A stretch of 64,000 nt of DNA from Crocosphaera watsonii WH 8501 (GTDB taxonomy: Bacteria > Cyanobacteriota > Cyanobacteriia > Cyanobacteriales > Microcystaceae). Each line of letters starts with the position of its first letter. The first letter of the stretch is position 1. The notes under the pieces were generated by a model. The model saw only the letters and a list, made by a program, of their open reading frames with translations, was not told the DNA's origin and searched no databases. Location of the stretch: NCBI RefSeq assembly GCF_000167195.1, contig NZ_AADV02000002.1, positions 186,001 through 250,000 of the forward strand. The letters run 5' to 3'. This document shows, piece after piece, positions 46,322 through 56,216 of this stretch. Position numbers and translations under genes: made by a program.

Positions 46322-48318
46322 CCCGGATTTCTCACAAATTAATTTGAAAGCCCAATCCAGAGATGAAAAATGATAATTTTTAGGACTAATAGAAATTTTG
46401 AATATAGATGAATAAAAAAATTGACTTTGATTATCCAAAAATTGAGTTTAAGAGGGAATAATTATATTAACTTTTGATTTTCTCCACGATAAATAAGACT
46501 AAATAAAAGTATCAGTCAGTCAACAACTTATGATAGATATCTTTTTTAAAAAACAACTTATTCTACTTATCCCGTATTAGGAATAGTTTTAATTCTTTTG
46601 TTAGCAATAGACAAAATATCTTGATAAGGACAAGCACTAGCTATAGCGATAATAATTCTTCTACAACTAATCTTTATTCTGGCTCCCAACTTAAGAAGAT
46701 TTAGACGTATTCTTCCCACAGTTGCTTTAGCCAATGAAGTTTTTTTTAAACAGTGTTGACGAAAAGCATTTATGAGAACATAAGCCCAGGAATGTATCCA
46801 TAATCTTAGTTTATTACTTTGAAATGTTTGAGTTGAAGTTCTATCAGCTAACAAGTCTAATTGTTGTTCTTTAATCCGATTTTCCATCTCGCCTCTCGGA
46901 CAGTATTTTTTTGTATAAAGTTTTGAGGGTGGAATTTTTGAAGCGGGCAAAAATGTCACCACATGGCGCATTTTTAAGCCATCACTTCCATAACAAACTT
47001 TTGTCACTACTCTTCTTTGACAACTCCGTGACTTTTCTGTTTTATAACGAATAGAGCGATACCAAGTAGAAATTGGTACTAATTTTTTAACTTCTTCTAA
47101 ATCTTCTTTTTTCTGAAATAAACTATCCATTAATTCAGTTATTGGAGCTAGTTTTTTTTCATATTCATGTTTGGCTTTTTCAATTACATCATCCGCTCGT
47201 AACTTAAGAACGCCATTTATTCCCATAGCTATAACATAATCAACTAAAGGCTGATTTTCACAAAAATAGAAGATTTCTTCACGGGCATAGGCACTATCAC
47301 CCCTAACTAGGATATGAGTCTCTGACCATTTTTCTCTAATTAGTCCGATAATTCTTTGTAATTCGTCTAAGGCTCCATCGGCTGGATCTACATTAGATGA
47401 ACGAAGTTTAGCAACTAATAAATGATGCCCACAGAAAATATATAAAGGAGCATAACATACTCCGTGATAATAACTATTAAAAAATGCCCCTTCTTGATTA
47501 CCATGTACTTGGTCATCCGTGACATCCATATCTAATATAATACTTAAGGGAGGTTTTTTATAAGACTCTAAAAAAAAATTCGACAAAAGATTTTTCAATG
47601 GCTTCAAAGTTGGTTTCTATTTTATGATAACGACTCGTTTTTTGGTCGAGAATAGTCTCAGGACAATATTCCAATCTATTAATTGTACTTTTTCCAGCTA
47701 ACCATCCCTTTTTATCTTCAAGTTTATTAAGCTTTTCTAAAGCGATCTTAAGGGCAGGATCGTGACGTAATTTATCATGGTCATTGACATCTTCATAGCC
47801 TAAAATAATTCCATAAAGCCTTTGTGCTAATAACTCATGAACGGAATGATCTACATAAGATTGATGACGATGATCTTGAAAACAGTTACCAAACTTCTCG
47901 GTAATTCCCAGTTTTTTATCCAACTCAGCTATCCAGACAATCCCCGCATCTGAAGTGATTAGTCCCCCATCAAAATTAGCGATTATTTCTTTTCCTTTCT
48001 GTTTACTAAAGTTGATTACTTGACGAGGGGTTCGGGGATGACTGGGACTCATTAAATCAGTTTAAGGTAAATTGCTTTAATAATTAAATTATAGCATATT
48101 TTATTCTAACAATCTAGTACTATTAGAGATTTTATTAATAATTTTTTTGGAAAAATGAGTGATTGATTTATCTTTTCATCTTTGTCTAATTCGGGTTGAT
48201 TTTAACTTAAAATCTGACAACAGACTGTTGGTTGGGGAAATCTGCGATCGCTCTGTTCAAACCCACTTCCTGTAAGGCTTCTGTGTTTGGCGATCGCAGA
48301 TTTTGTGAGAAATTCGGG
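46322..48318 (-). mobile_element. IS1380-family insertion sequence, copy 1 (1997 bp)
   Basis: Ends CCCGGATTTCTCACAAA and TTTGTGAGAAATTCGGG, flanked by ATTT at 46318-46321 and 48319-48322. It is inserted in tnpB. A second copy lies at 56926-58922 in the opposite direction with the same overall length. Confidence 0.95.
46567..48052 (-). pseudogene. IS1380-family transposase, copy 1, frameshifted
   Basis: DDE transposase matching the intact 494-residue copy at 57193 almost residue for residue. A run of nine A at 47570-47578 (eight in the intact copy) shifts the frame after SFVEFF, so it splits into 47558-48052 and a second frame down to 46567. The catalytic aspartates (IANFDGGLITSDAG, ILDMDVTDDQVHG, LVRGDSAYAREE) are all present. 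One base deletion would restore it. Confidence 0.9.
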
Positions 48319-48692
48319 ATTTCACCAGTCAAGATTGTTCGGTTTGTGGCACAAGAGTTCAGAAATCATTAAGTACCAGAACTCATCAATGTCCTAACTG
48401 TAAAACAGTCTTAGATAGGGATCATAACGCAGCAATTAATATTCTTAAAAAGGGTTTGAAATATTTGGGAGAACATCTCAACGGTACTGTAGGGCATACA
48501 GAAACCGGAGCCAGTGCGGTCTTGGGGTCTCCCCAAGTAGAGCAACTGGCGTACCCAAACGCCTTGGGAGAGTCCGACCTCTGGGTTCTTAATGGCAACG
48601 TTGAGAATTTAAGCCGTCTCGTTGAGCAAGGAATTTCTAATAGTGATGTGGAAAGAATCCCCCGTTACAACGCAGTTTAACGGGGGAGTATG

Positions 48693-48819
48693 TCAAGCAT
48701 CGATTAAATTATGTTCTTGTGTTTTACCTGCTTTATATTCTGCGATCGCTTCTTCTAAATGTTGAGCATTAGCAGGAGATTTTAAGAGATAAACTGTTTC
48801 CATGAGGCTATCATAATAA
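48693..48819 (-). pseudogene. Phd/YefM-type antitoxin, C-terminal fragment
   Basis: About 40 codons reading YYDSLMETVYLLKSPANAQH and LEEAIAEYKAGKTQEHNLID, the C-terminal toxin-binding part of YefM-family antitoxins. The N-terminal DNA-binding part is missing; the IS1634 element begins at 48820 and an open frame continues into it to 48884. Its stop lies against the right end of the tnpB element. No toxin gene is visible on the left because of that element. Confidence 0.8.
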
Positions 48820-50826
48820 CCCAGATTCCGCACTTCAAAATGTAGTATAAAAAAATACATAGTTTTAAAAAGTCCGAAAATCATACCTGGGCAAGAATAT
48901 TTCTCTTTTTATTAAATTTTTAGGAAAAATAATCAAATTAAGAAGATTTATACTCATTGAAAACTTAGCAAGACTCAGCACAAACGAAGGAGAGTTTCCT
49001 CTTCTCATTTGATATCATTAGACTCTTATTCTTTTATTATTTTTGCTTTATCCAATTCAATTTATAGATAATATCTTTGACAAGATGCAGGTAATAAACT
49101 CAATATAAAACGCCTTTCTTCTGTTAAATTGACAATTTGTTTAACTCCGTTTAAAATCACATAATGAATACCTTGAAAACATTGAAATATCCACCTCAAA
49201 GTCGGACGCAATGTTACTTTCCCTACTTGATTATTTATTCCTTTTTTGACTCTTTTTAAACAATTTCTTAATTCTCTTTGCCCCAAGTTATAAATCAACA
49301 AACACAAAGACATTAAAAATAACATTTTTTCTATTCTTTCTGGTTTTTCAACGAAGAAACTATCAGTAAAAAATAAGGGATCTTTCAAAAATCGAAATCC
49401 TCTTTCCGTAGATTGCTGGTTTTTATAAGTTATCAGAATTTCACTAGCTTCTAATTTATTTTCCTCTACTAAGTTAGTTGCTAAAATAAATTTTCCTGCT
49501 TCTTTAGTCTTTCTACTTATCTCTTCATCTTTTTTGATGATCAGACTAATCATTTTATAAATCTTTTCCTTTTTTTTCGAGTAAGTTTCAATCAGTTCAA
49601 CTTCTTTTATTTCCAACAATCTCAATTTTTTATTAATAGCTTTTAATTTATATCGAGCAGCTTGAGGATGTTCAAATTCTTCAGATTGTATTTCTTTAAG
49701 AAATTTTTGGGATTTCTTCTCTTCTTGGGAAAGTTGTTTTTCTAGTTTTTCCAAATCACTTTTCTGTCTTTTTTCACTCAAGACTATTAACCAAGTTTGC
49801 TTGATTCCACCATAAGTAACAATTTCTTCTTTCCAGGTATAACTTTCTAAATTTAGGTCACTTCTTTTTTCTTTATCTTCATCTTTTACTTCTTCCACCT
49901 CTATATTTTGCACTAATTCTTTTGCTTTTTTTATGGTCATTGGAACTCTCGTTATCCATTTTAAATGTTGGATTAGTTGGAGATTTTCTTGACCATATAA
50001 AGCACTATCACAAACCATGATACTATCAAACTTTATTTGCTTTTTGAATTCTACTAAAACGTTTCCAAATACAGCTTTATCAGATTCATTTCCATCTCCT
50101 ACTCTCACAAATAATGGAATATCTCCATCTTGGCTTGTTATTAAATCCAAGACACATTGTGTTAAGTCTGGTCTATGATCCCGAGAATATCCTTTCTTAA
50201 TAAAAATTGGTCTTTCTTTAATAATTTTTTCTTCTTCCTGTTTCTCTTTATCTTCTTCCCTTTTATATTCTCCATCTAAATGAAATGATGTGGGATCTAA
50301 ATGGGAGTATTTAAGGTCTATTTTAAATTTTTTAATTACTTCTAAAACTACTTCAATAAAAATATCATTTAGTCCATATTTATATAATTCATCCATTACT
50401 CTCCCAATTTTATCATCATTAAGGTAATCAGGTTTAATTCTTTCTCCTAACAATTTCTCAATGGCTTTATCTTGAAAAAACTGACTGAATAAATATAGAG
50501 GTCTTGAAACAAATCCTAGTCCATTGATTAAAATAGACTTAACTACTGTACCTGCTGAGATTTTTTCTCTAACATCTATTCCTAATTTATTATTAATTAT
50601 TTTGACTATTCCTATTTCATCAATTAAACCAGCTACTATCCCTAAATGGTCTAAATTTTTAACTTGTATTTCTTCTAAATAAGACATTTTTCGCTCTTTT
50701 TTTACAGAGGAAACAACTTAAACAATTATCCCACTTTTTTGTCTTCAAGAGCTTAAGCAATTATACTTAATTGTTAACCCCAGGCTTGTAGTATTTAATG
50801 CTACTTTTTGAAGTGCGGAATCTGGG
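48820..50826 (-). mobile_element. IS1634-family insertion sequence (about 2007 bp)
   Basis: Ends are inverted repeats beginning CCCAGATTCCGCACTTCAAA on the left and its inverse on the right (about 28 bases with few mismatches). One transposase gene fills the element. The left flank is a YefM antitoxin fragment and the right flank a pentapeptide protein gene. I see no direct repeats, so it may have recombined. Confidence 0.9.
49062..50687 (-). CDS. IS1634-family transposase
   Basis: A 541-residue IS4-superfamily transposase with the DUF4277-like N-terminus (LGIVAGLIDEIGIVKIINNK) and the catalytic residues in YSHLDPTSFHLDGEY (first Asp), FDSIMVCDSALYGQENLQLI (second Asp) and the Y-(2)-R-(3)-E-like STERGFRFLKDPLFF (Glu/Arg region would read NQQSTERGFRFLKD). 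A charged insert (KREEDKEKQEEEKIIKE) and a coiled-coil (about 330-380) are typical. The frame is intact, so this copy may be active. Confidence 0.9.
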   Translation of the reverse strand: MSYLEEIQVKNLDHLGIVAGLIDEIGIVKIINNKLGIDVREKISAGTVVKSILINGLGFVSRPLYLFSQFFQDKAIEKLLGERIKPDYLNDDKIGRVMDELYKYGLNDIFIEVVLEVIKKFKIDLKYSHLDPTSFHLDGEYKREEDKEKQEEEKIIKERPIFIKKGYSRDHRPDLTQCVLDLITSQDGDIPLFVRVGDGNESDKAVFGNVLVEFKKQIKFDSIMVCDSALYGQENLQLIQHLKWITRVPMTIKKAKELVQNIEVEEVKDEDKEKRSDLNLESYTWKEEIVTYGGIKQTWLIVLSEKRQKSDLEKLEKQLSQEEKKSQKFLKEIQSEEFEHPQAARYKLKAINKKLRLLEIKEVELIETYSKKKEKIYKMISLIIKKDEEISRKTKEAGKFILATNLVEENKLEASEILITYKNQQSTERGFRFLKDPLFFTDSFFVEKPERIEKMLFLMSLCLLIYNLGQRELRNCLKRVKKGINNQVGKVTLRPTLRWIFQCFQGIHYVILNGVKQIVNLTEERRFILSLLPASCQRYYL

Positions 50827-51651
50827 TTCTATCTCTGCTTTGTTGACTTCAGGGGGGACATCAATGCGAACAACAAAGGTTCCACCTGGTCTCTTTTCTA
50901 TTCCTTGAACATCAACATTTTCTTGTCCGTATTCATTCTGTAACTCTTTGAGAGAGAGAAGGAAGGCTTTCCAATCAATGCCATCCAAAAATACCAGGTC
51001 TACTGTTTCTAATGCCTTTTGAAACAGTTTGGTAAACTCGCCAGGCTCAAAGTTTCTATTAAGGTCATGAGGTCTACGTTCCTGTTGGTCTTGTCTTAAG
51101 TAGACGTAGTCACAGATTACATTTTCTAGGTTAGTCTCACTGTTGATATTCCAATCTTGTATACAAGCTCCAGTCAAGGTTGCCCCATCAAAGTTAGTCC
51201 GTAACGCTCGAACTCTACTGAGGTTAGCTCCTCTGAGGTAGGCCCCTTTTAGGTCAGCTCCTGTGAGGTCGGTTCCTGAGAGGTCGGTTCCTGAGAGGTT
51301 AGCTCCACTGAGGTTGGCTCCTGAGAGGTTAGCTCCACTAAGGTTAGTTCCACTGAAGTAGGTTCCTGTGAAGTAGAAGTAGGCTCCTCTGAAATCGGCT
51401 CTACTGAGCTTGGTGTCTTCGAGTCTGCAGCTATCGAGGTAGGCGTTTCTGAAATCGGCTTGAACGAGGCCGGCCCCTTTTAGGTTAGCTCCTGAGAGGT
51501 TGGCTCGTCTGAGATTAGAGCCTGAGAGGTTAGCTCCACTGAGGTCGGCATCACTGAGGTCAATTTTCACATCAGGATTATCTTCTCGCCATAGATTCCA
51601 AACCTCTACGCCCTCTTTTTTAAGTGTTCTTAGTTGCTCTTGGTTTGCCAT
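50827..51651 (-). CDS. Pentapeptide repeat protein, C-terminus replaced by IS1634 end
   Basis: Right-handed beta-helix protein. I set the start at ATG 51651 ([26 protein letters not shown] upstream); a longer frame reaches 51735. About 25 pentapeptide repeats of the A(D/N)LSG type follow ([40 protein letters not shown]), then a conserved C-terminal domain ([35 protein letters not shown]). After KAEIE the frame enters the IS1634 end and stops at 50767, so the natural coiled-coil tail is lost. Pentapeptide proteins may act as protein or DNA mimics; the role here is unknown. It is the last gene of the PolB element. Confidence 0.85.
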
Positions 51652-51799
51652 TCCTTTCAATACCTCACAAAAGATTGTCCCACGTTTTGATAAAACTCTC
51701 TTGGGGGTTATTCCATTTTCCCTTGTTAAGGGCAAGTAAAAGGTCTAAAATCCGCGCAACCCTGATTACGTAGTAATCTCAGCGATGTCCTGTCCCCCT

Positions 51800-54190
51800 C
51801 TAAAATCTGAAAAAAGGCGGAGACGGTTCATTCTTGATTAGAACCCATGTTCTATCCTGTTTTTTCAGTTTTCTAAAATCTTTCAAGGTCTTCACAGGGA
51901 GATGAGTAAGCCCTAATCGGAAGTAAAAATCCTTTTCTACGTTGAACCCCACCAAATGAAGATTATCCTCCCTAGAAATAAGTGCTTTCTTGAGGCTTAG
52001 GATTTCCTTTTCTGAAAATCTCCCTGTCTCAACATCTTCCAAGACTTTAGAAAAATCTACTTCCCCACCCTTTTCCTCATTTAGTTGTTCAAGTAGCTTT
52101 ATTTTGGGATTTGTTTTCAATCCTGAAGGATTGACTCCTCTTACTTTTGAAATGATAGAGTTTCCTTCTTCATCAAAGATTGTGTAATCTGCTTTATTTA
52201 TCCATGAAACAGACCTAAAAATCTTTTGATTTCTGTGAGATTTTAGTTCTACTTTGAACCTGAAGGGAAGTTCATACATTCGCCAAAAGTCTTTAATGTG
52301 CTGTAATAAAATGTCTTCATTTGGTTTCACAGAAGTTATTGTGATGCTTCTGTGATTGTTGAGTATTGACCTATTTGCAAGAACGTTTAAACCTGGTCGT
52401 TTTCCCCTTTTCAACACCCTTACCTTATCTATTTCAAATAATCCCCCATCAGTGATTGAAAGAATAGTGTCAAGTGCTTTATTCATCTGCCAGCAACCTA
52501 TTCTTCCGGCGGCTGTGATGTTATTTGCTACCAATGTATTTCCAACGTCAAAAAACCTAGAACACATTACTCCATAAAGTGAGTTTATGAGAAGTTTCAA
52601 ACCATCTGATTTAGACTTTTCTCCTCTATGTTTAAACTCCATTCTTTTGTCAAGAATAGGTTCCAGGTAGTCGCCAATCATAACTCTCAAACAGGTTTTT
52701 GACCCTCCAGTTTCAACTGAAGATAAACCTCTTCGGTTAGTTTTCTTTCTACGATATATTTTCCCTTTCAAAGATTTGCTTACAAACTCCTGTGGATTAT
52801 TCGTTATCCAAGATTTAGGGAACCAGCAAGCAGCTTCAACTTCACAATCTAATAACTCACTCATTTCTTTGTTGGTGCAAACTTTTCGTAAGACTTCAAG
52901 AAGTTCCCACGTTATCACTGTATGATAGAGTTCATTTCTCGCCAAACATAGATTTATTGAATCTTCAACTTTCTTTGCTAAATCCTCAGTTTCAGCGTTA
53001 AAAAGTTTTTTCATTTTCTCCTTGTTAATGTCCATAGATAGTAATAAATCTTGGTCAAAACTTAGGCGTCCAGATATGAATATTTGGAAACCATACGGAA
53101 CAAACTCTTTCTCATTTTTATTTAGAAACTGACGAAGGGTTAAAGGTCTGCTGACATTATCCTGAAAGTAAATCTTAGGTCTCCCAATAAAATAGGGTTG
53201 GGAGACTAACGCCGTCCCATAGCAACCTTGAAGGTCTATGTCTGCAATGTTTTCAGCATAGTTCTCATAAGGTCTTTCATTCACACATCTTCCCCCATAG
53301 ACAAGTCCTAAAGTCCATGAAGACCCCTCTACTCTGTGAGCATAAAAAGATTTACCATTCACCCCTAGTCCTTTTATTTTAGGTTTTACAGGTTTTTTAG
53401 TGTTTATGTTCAAACCTTCTTCAGTTAGTGGAATGTAATCGGGAAAAACTCCATGTCTGCAAATAGCTTCTTCCATCTTTGGGTGTAAGCTATAGATGAA
53501 AGAAGTGAAGGCGTGGGCTGACATTCTTCCCATAGTGTAATGAGGGTCTAAAAACTTTACTGAATGTCCTGCTTCCCTCATAAGATTTTCAAGGTTATTT
53601 TTAAAGTTCAAATGCACTTCCTCAGTAAGATTTACATCGTTTTTTAGATAGGTTAAAAGCTCCTCATAATCTTCATGATAGTGTTTGGAAATGTTTCCCA
53701 TGTCAAAGTTGGGAGACTTACCTTCAACAAACTGAGAATCAATGATTTCTCCACTTGCTTTCAATCCTTCAGGATTGAGACCGATAATGTCCCTTAGTCT
53801 TATTTTTATGGTATGCGAAAACCCCTTTACTTTAGGACTTTTTATTTCAAGTTTCCCATCGGGGAAATAGAGGAGTGAGGTTTGACCTTGCCATTTCCCC
53901 GATTTGTCAAAGTGTTTTCGGTTAACAATACCTACCAACAAATCTTGTCCAAAAAAGTTTATAAGGTCTCTGTCAGACCAAGTAAAAACGAAGTCAGCGG
54001 AGAACTTTTTTATCCGAGGGAAAGAGTTATGGAGGTAGCATACAACCTCAAAAATAGGATTTTTAAAGTCATCACTCATGAAGTCGGTGAGAATATCATA
54101 GTGACCATCTGTCAGTGAAACCCGTGTGTAGCTTAGAACATCTTGTTTTGTTCTATTACAGAACTCTGAGTCATAATAGATAGTAATCAT
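51800..54190 (-). CDS. Family B DNA polymerase of a mobile element or plasmid
   Basis: A 796-residue family B DNA polymerase. The 3'-5' exonuclease has DSE (residues 7-9) and YLKND (181-185); a YGG motif (298-300), seen between exonuclease and polymerase domains of protein-primed type enzymes, follows. Polymerase motif A is DIDLQGCYG (317-325), motif B is KLLINSLYG (532-540) and motif C is ITDGG (579-583), where the usual YxDTD is reduced to one clear Asp (Asp581). It is shorter than cellular family B polymerases and there is none of those in bacteria of this type except on plasmids, phages and self-synthesising elements. A tyrosine recombinase lies 40 bases upstream in the same direction, so the two are probably co-transcribed. 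Confidence 0.88.
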   Translation of the reverse strand: MITIYYDSEFCNRTKQDVLSYTRVSLTDGHYDILTDFMSDDFKNPIFEVVCYLHNSFPRIKKFSADFVFTWSDRDLINFFGQDLLVGIVNRKHFDKSGKWQGQTSLLYFPDGKLEIKSPKVKGFSHTIKIRLRDIIGLNPEGLKASGEIIDSQFVEGKSPNFDMGNISKHYHEDYEELLTYLKNDVNLTEEVHLNFKNNLENLMREAGHSVKFLDPHYTMGRMSAHAFTSFIYSLHPKMEEAICRHGVFPDYIPLTEEGLNINTKKPVKPKIKGLGVNGKSFYAHRVEGSSWTLGLVYGGRCVNERPYENYAENIADIDLQGCYGTALVSQPYFIGRPKIYFQDNVSRPLTLRQFLNKNEKEFVPYGFQIFISGRLSFDQDLLLSMDINKEKMKKLFNAETEDLAKKVEDSINLCLARNELYHTVITWELLEVLRKVCTNKEMSELLDCEVEAACWFPKSWITNNPQEFVSKSLKGKIYRRKKTNRRGLSSVETGGSKTCLRVMIGDYLEPILDKRMEFKHRGEKSKSDGLKLLINSLYGVMCSRFFDVGNTLVANNITAAGRIGCWQMNKALDTILSITDGGLFEIDKVRVLKRGKRPGLNVLANRSILNNHRSITITSVKPNEDILLQHIKDFWRMYELPFRFKVELKSHRNQKIFRSVSWINKADYTIFDEEGNSIISKVRGVNPSGLKTNPKIKLLEQLNEEKGGEVDFSKVLEDVETGRFSEKEILSLKKALISREDNLHLVGFNVEKDFYFRLGLTHLPVKTLKDFRKLKKQDRTWVLIKNEPSPPFFRF

Positions 54191-54229
54191 GTTTTAGCCC
54201 CCAGAGTTATTTCTGGGGTGTTTTTTGGT

Positions 54230-55069
54230 TTAGAGTGTTATAAAGTTGGAGGAGGATTGGTTCTCCCTTCCATTCAGGTAATAGCTTTCCGTAATGCTTA
54301 CAGAACTATGACCCAAACTTCTGCTGAGTAAGTGGATGTCGCAACCATTGTCTAGGGATGTCATTGAATGTTCATGTTTAAACTTGTGAGGATGAATATT
54401 AGCATCAATCCCTAATCTTTTCTTCAGTCGGTTTAGCATAATGTTCACAGCTTGTCGTTTCAACTGTTCATCCCTTTGGTAAGCAGTGAAAACAAAAGTC
54501 GGGTTGAACTCAGATTTTAGTTCTGATAGTTCAAGAAATAGTTCCTCTGGTAAGTTTAGACTTCTTTCCTTATTTCCCTTTCCACTGATAAAGACTTTAT
54601 TCTGATAGAAATAACTCCACTTCAAACGTAGAACTTCAGATACTCTCAGTCCAAGGAAATACATCATTTTTATTATCAACCTGTCTCTTTTACTATTCGT
54701 CCCGTCAACCATCTTACGGATGTCTTCATTTTCTATTCTCATAGATGCTATCCGTTTATTTACCTTGGGACTTTTTACCAACACAGCGACATTAGACGTA
54801 AGGTAGCCTACCTTGTAAGCGAAGGAGAATAGAGACTTCACGGTAGAAAGTTTCCCTTTTATCGTGCTGGGTTTATTCCCTTTCAGTTCCAACATTCGGA
54901 CAAATCCGTGTATGTCTTCAATCTTGACCTCTTCAAGAGAGAGACCAATAAATCTGATAAACTGCTTGATGTTTGATTGATAATGCTGTCGGGTTAACTT
55001 ACTTGATTGGTGAAGTAGCCAGGTAGTTATAAGCTCACTATCATTTTCTGCTCTCGTAAGGCTGTTCAT
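54230..55069 (-). CDS. Tyrosine recombinase (XerC/phage integrase type), variant active site
   Basis: A 279-residue recombinase with an N-terminal SAM-like core-binding domain (LTRQHYQSNIKQFIRFIGLS) and a catalytic domain. Catalytic Arg I is in YFLGLRVSEVLRLKW, Lys in ISGKGNKERSLNLP, the His of LGHSS and the nucleophile Tyr in SITESYYLNG. In the HxxR box the sequence is HPHKFKHEHS, i.e. His-Lys-Phe-Lys instead of the usual H(K/L)xR, so the second catalytic Arg is replaced by Lys. This is rare and may reduce activity. The enzyme presumably integrates or resolves the PolB element. Its neighbours are the polymerase and a divergent membrane pentapeptide protein. Confidence 0.88.
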   Translation of the reverse strand: MNSLTRAENDSELITTWLLHQSSKLTRQHYQSNIKQFIRFIGLSLEEVKIEDIHGFVRMLELKGNKPSTIKGKLSTVKSLFSFAYKVGYLTSNVAVLVKSPKVNKRIASMRIENEDIRKMVDGTNSKRDRLIIKMMYFLGLRVSEVLRLKWSYFYQNKVFISGKGNKERSLNLPEELFLELSELKSEFNPTFVFTAYQRDEQLKRQAVNIMLNRLKKRLGIDANIHPHKFKHEHSMTSLDNGCDIHLLSRSLGHSSVSITESYYLNGRENQSSSNFITL

Positions 55070-55177
55070 TTGTTCTAATGTTTACAATAGTTGTTGTTTT
55101 GTTAATACTTATTATAGGCTATTTAGTCAACGTGAGTTTTAGAATGTTAGTTAAATAACATTCACTCTGTGAAAACG

Positions 55178-55861
55178 ATGAAAAGATGGTGGAAGAAGAG
55201 GAAAAAAACTAAAGTAGAAGTGAAAAAGATTTGGCAAGAATCTGGTAAAGGAGAAAAAAGGATTATTTGGGAAAAGCCAAAAGTCTCTTCCATTAGAAAG
55301 TTTGCTGATTGGTGGGAGACTACTCCTGTTGAGAAGTTTCTAGAAGATGTAGACTACTTACTAAAAAAAAGTGCTTTTCTGAGTGTTATCAGTCTCCTGG
55401 CACAAATCACCATTATTATTAGTTTGATAACTTGGATAACTGGGATAGAAGAAAGAAGAGAAAATGAGATTTTTGCTACTTGGCAAGTGGTCAATCAAGC
55501 CAGTGGTAAAGGAGATAAAACAGGGGCGGTAAAAATAGGATTAGAAAGACTGCTAAAAAATGATTTTTCTTTAGCAGGTCTAAATCTCAGTAACACACAA
55601 CTGTATGGAGCAAATCTTGAAGGAGCAGAGCTGTGGGGAACAAATCTTCAAGGAGCAGGTCTGGTGTCAGCAAACCTTGAAGGAGTATACCTGGGAGGAG
55701 GAAATCTTAAAGGAGCAAACTTGCGCGAAGCAAATCTTCAAAAAGCAAACCTGTCGGGAGCAGAAAACCTAACTAATCAACAAATAAAACAAGCTTGCTT
55801 TTGGGAGAAAACATCACAGAGGAACATAGAGACTTACTTGAAGCAAACTACCAACGGGTAG
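55178..55861 (+). CDS. Membrane-anchored pentapeptide repeat protein
   Basis: A 227-residue protein with a strongly basic N-terminus (KRWWKKRKKTKVEVKK), one membrane helix (SVISLLAQITIIISLITWIT, about residues 70-89) and a C-terminal run of about 14 pentapeptide repeats (YGANLEGAELWGTNLQGAGL, LKGANLREANLQKANLSGAE) ending with a capping segment NLTNQQIKQACFW. Start ATG 55178 is used; GTG 55169 would add three residues. It faces away from the recombinase and starts the plus-strand gene run of the element. Function unknown; such proteins occur in cyanobacterial plasmids. Confidence 0.85.
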   Translation: MKRWWKKRKKTKVEVKKIWQESGKGEKRIIWEKPKVSSIRKFADWWETTPVEKFLEDVDYLLKKSAFLSVISLLAQITIIISLITWITGIEERRENEIFATWQVVNQASGKGDKTGAVKIGLERLLKNDFSLAGLNLSNTQLYGANLEGAELWGTNLQGAGLVSANLEGVYLGGGNLKGANLREANLQKANLSGAENLTNQQIKQACFWEKTSQRNIETYLKQTTNG

Positions 55862-55888
55862 TTATCACGCTAAAAAAAGGAGTAAAAC

Positions 55889-56041
55889 ATGAAAATCAAA
55901 ACTTATGAAGATGGTTCTATTGCTATTACAGAAAGTGGTTCTAAAAGAATTTGGACTTTTAGTGATAAAGGCCAGTTAGAACGCTTTTCTATTGGTAGTA
56001 AGATTTTTAACAAGGATAAAGAGTTAGTAAGTCATGGTTAG
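55889..56041 (+). CDS. Small unknown protein, 50 residues
   Basis: ATG at 55889 preceded by AAAGGAG at good distance. The product (MKIKTYEDGSIAITESGSKR then IWTFSDKGQLERFSIGSKIF) is short and beta-rich looking, with no known domain. Its last eight bases overlap the start of the next gene (ATGGTTAG), so both are co-translated as part of the PolB element. Confidence 0.7.
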   Translation: MKIKTYEDGSIAITESGSKRIWTFSDKGQLERFSIGSKIFNKDKELVSHG

Positions 56042-56216
56042 GACGCACCAGAAAATTGGGCTGCACCTACACAAAAACAACATAGAGAAAGTCAGGGGAC
56101 AAATAAACACAACGGGTAAATGCTTCTCCCAGATAGTAAATGAAGCACTCAACTATTATTTTACACATCCTACAACGGAGGTTTATGACAGACCCAAGCA
56201 ACACACGACCATTTGA
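56034..56216 (+). CDS. Small RHH-like DNA-binding protein, putative
   Basis: A 60-residue protein starting inside the previous gene. The segment KIGLHLHKNNIEKVRGQINT followed by GKCFSQIVNEALNYYF has the strand-helix-helix look of ribbon-helix-helix (CopG/Arc) proteins. Such proteins often control plasmid copy number or transposition genes. Its end overlaps the primase start (56185) by 32 bases, again indicating a tight operon. The fold call is from the residue pattern only. Confidence 0.6.
   Translation: MVRTHQKIGLHLHKNNIEKVRGQINTTGKCFSQIVNEALNYYFTHPTTEVYDRPKQHTTI

Larger units (their letters stand above)
45462..48680 (+). pseudogene. tnpB (IS200/IS605 RNA-guided nuclease), N-terminus lost and split by IS1380
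   Basis: TnpB is the RuvC-type, guide-RNA-directed nuclease of IS200/IS605 elements. The 5' end is missing: after ISAzo13 copy 2 the frame starts LAKNKDTPWVTLLNSQARQS. It then has KKGFPKFKKYSRSVEYKLTG, the RuvC Asp in TGIDLGLKEFYTDAQG and the Glu in LVVYEALKVRNLVK. At 46321 IS1380 copy 1 interrupts. Removing the IS with one ATTT copy rejoins VPPHF to TSQDCSVCGTRVQKS, the zinc finger (CSVCG, CPNC), the last Asp in LDRDHNAAINILKKG and the C-terminal tail ending IPRYNAV at 48680. A palindromic insert lies at 45568-45607. The element's right end (GGGGGAGTATGTCAA) follows. Confidence 0.9.

Noticed and set aside
45462-48680. tnpB as a working RNA-guided nuclease
   Set aside because: Its N-terminus is missing and an IS1380 splits the rest, so no full protein can be made.
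51800-54190. The polymerase as a normal chromosomal PolII or a primer-independent pipolin PolB
   Set aside because: It is too short for PolII, and I cannot see a feature that proves primer independence; I leave it as an element-type family B polymerase.
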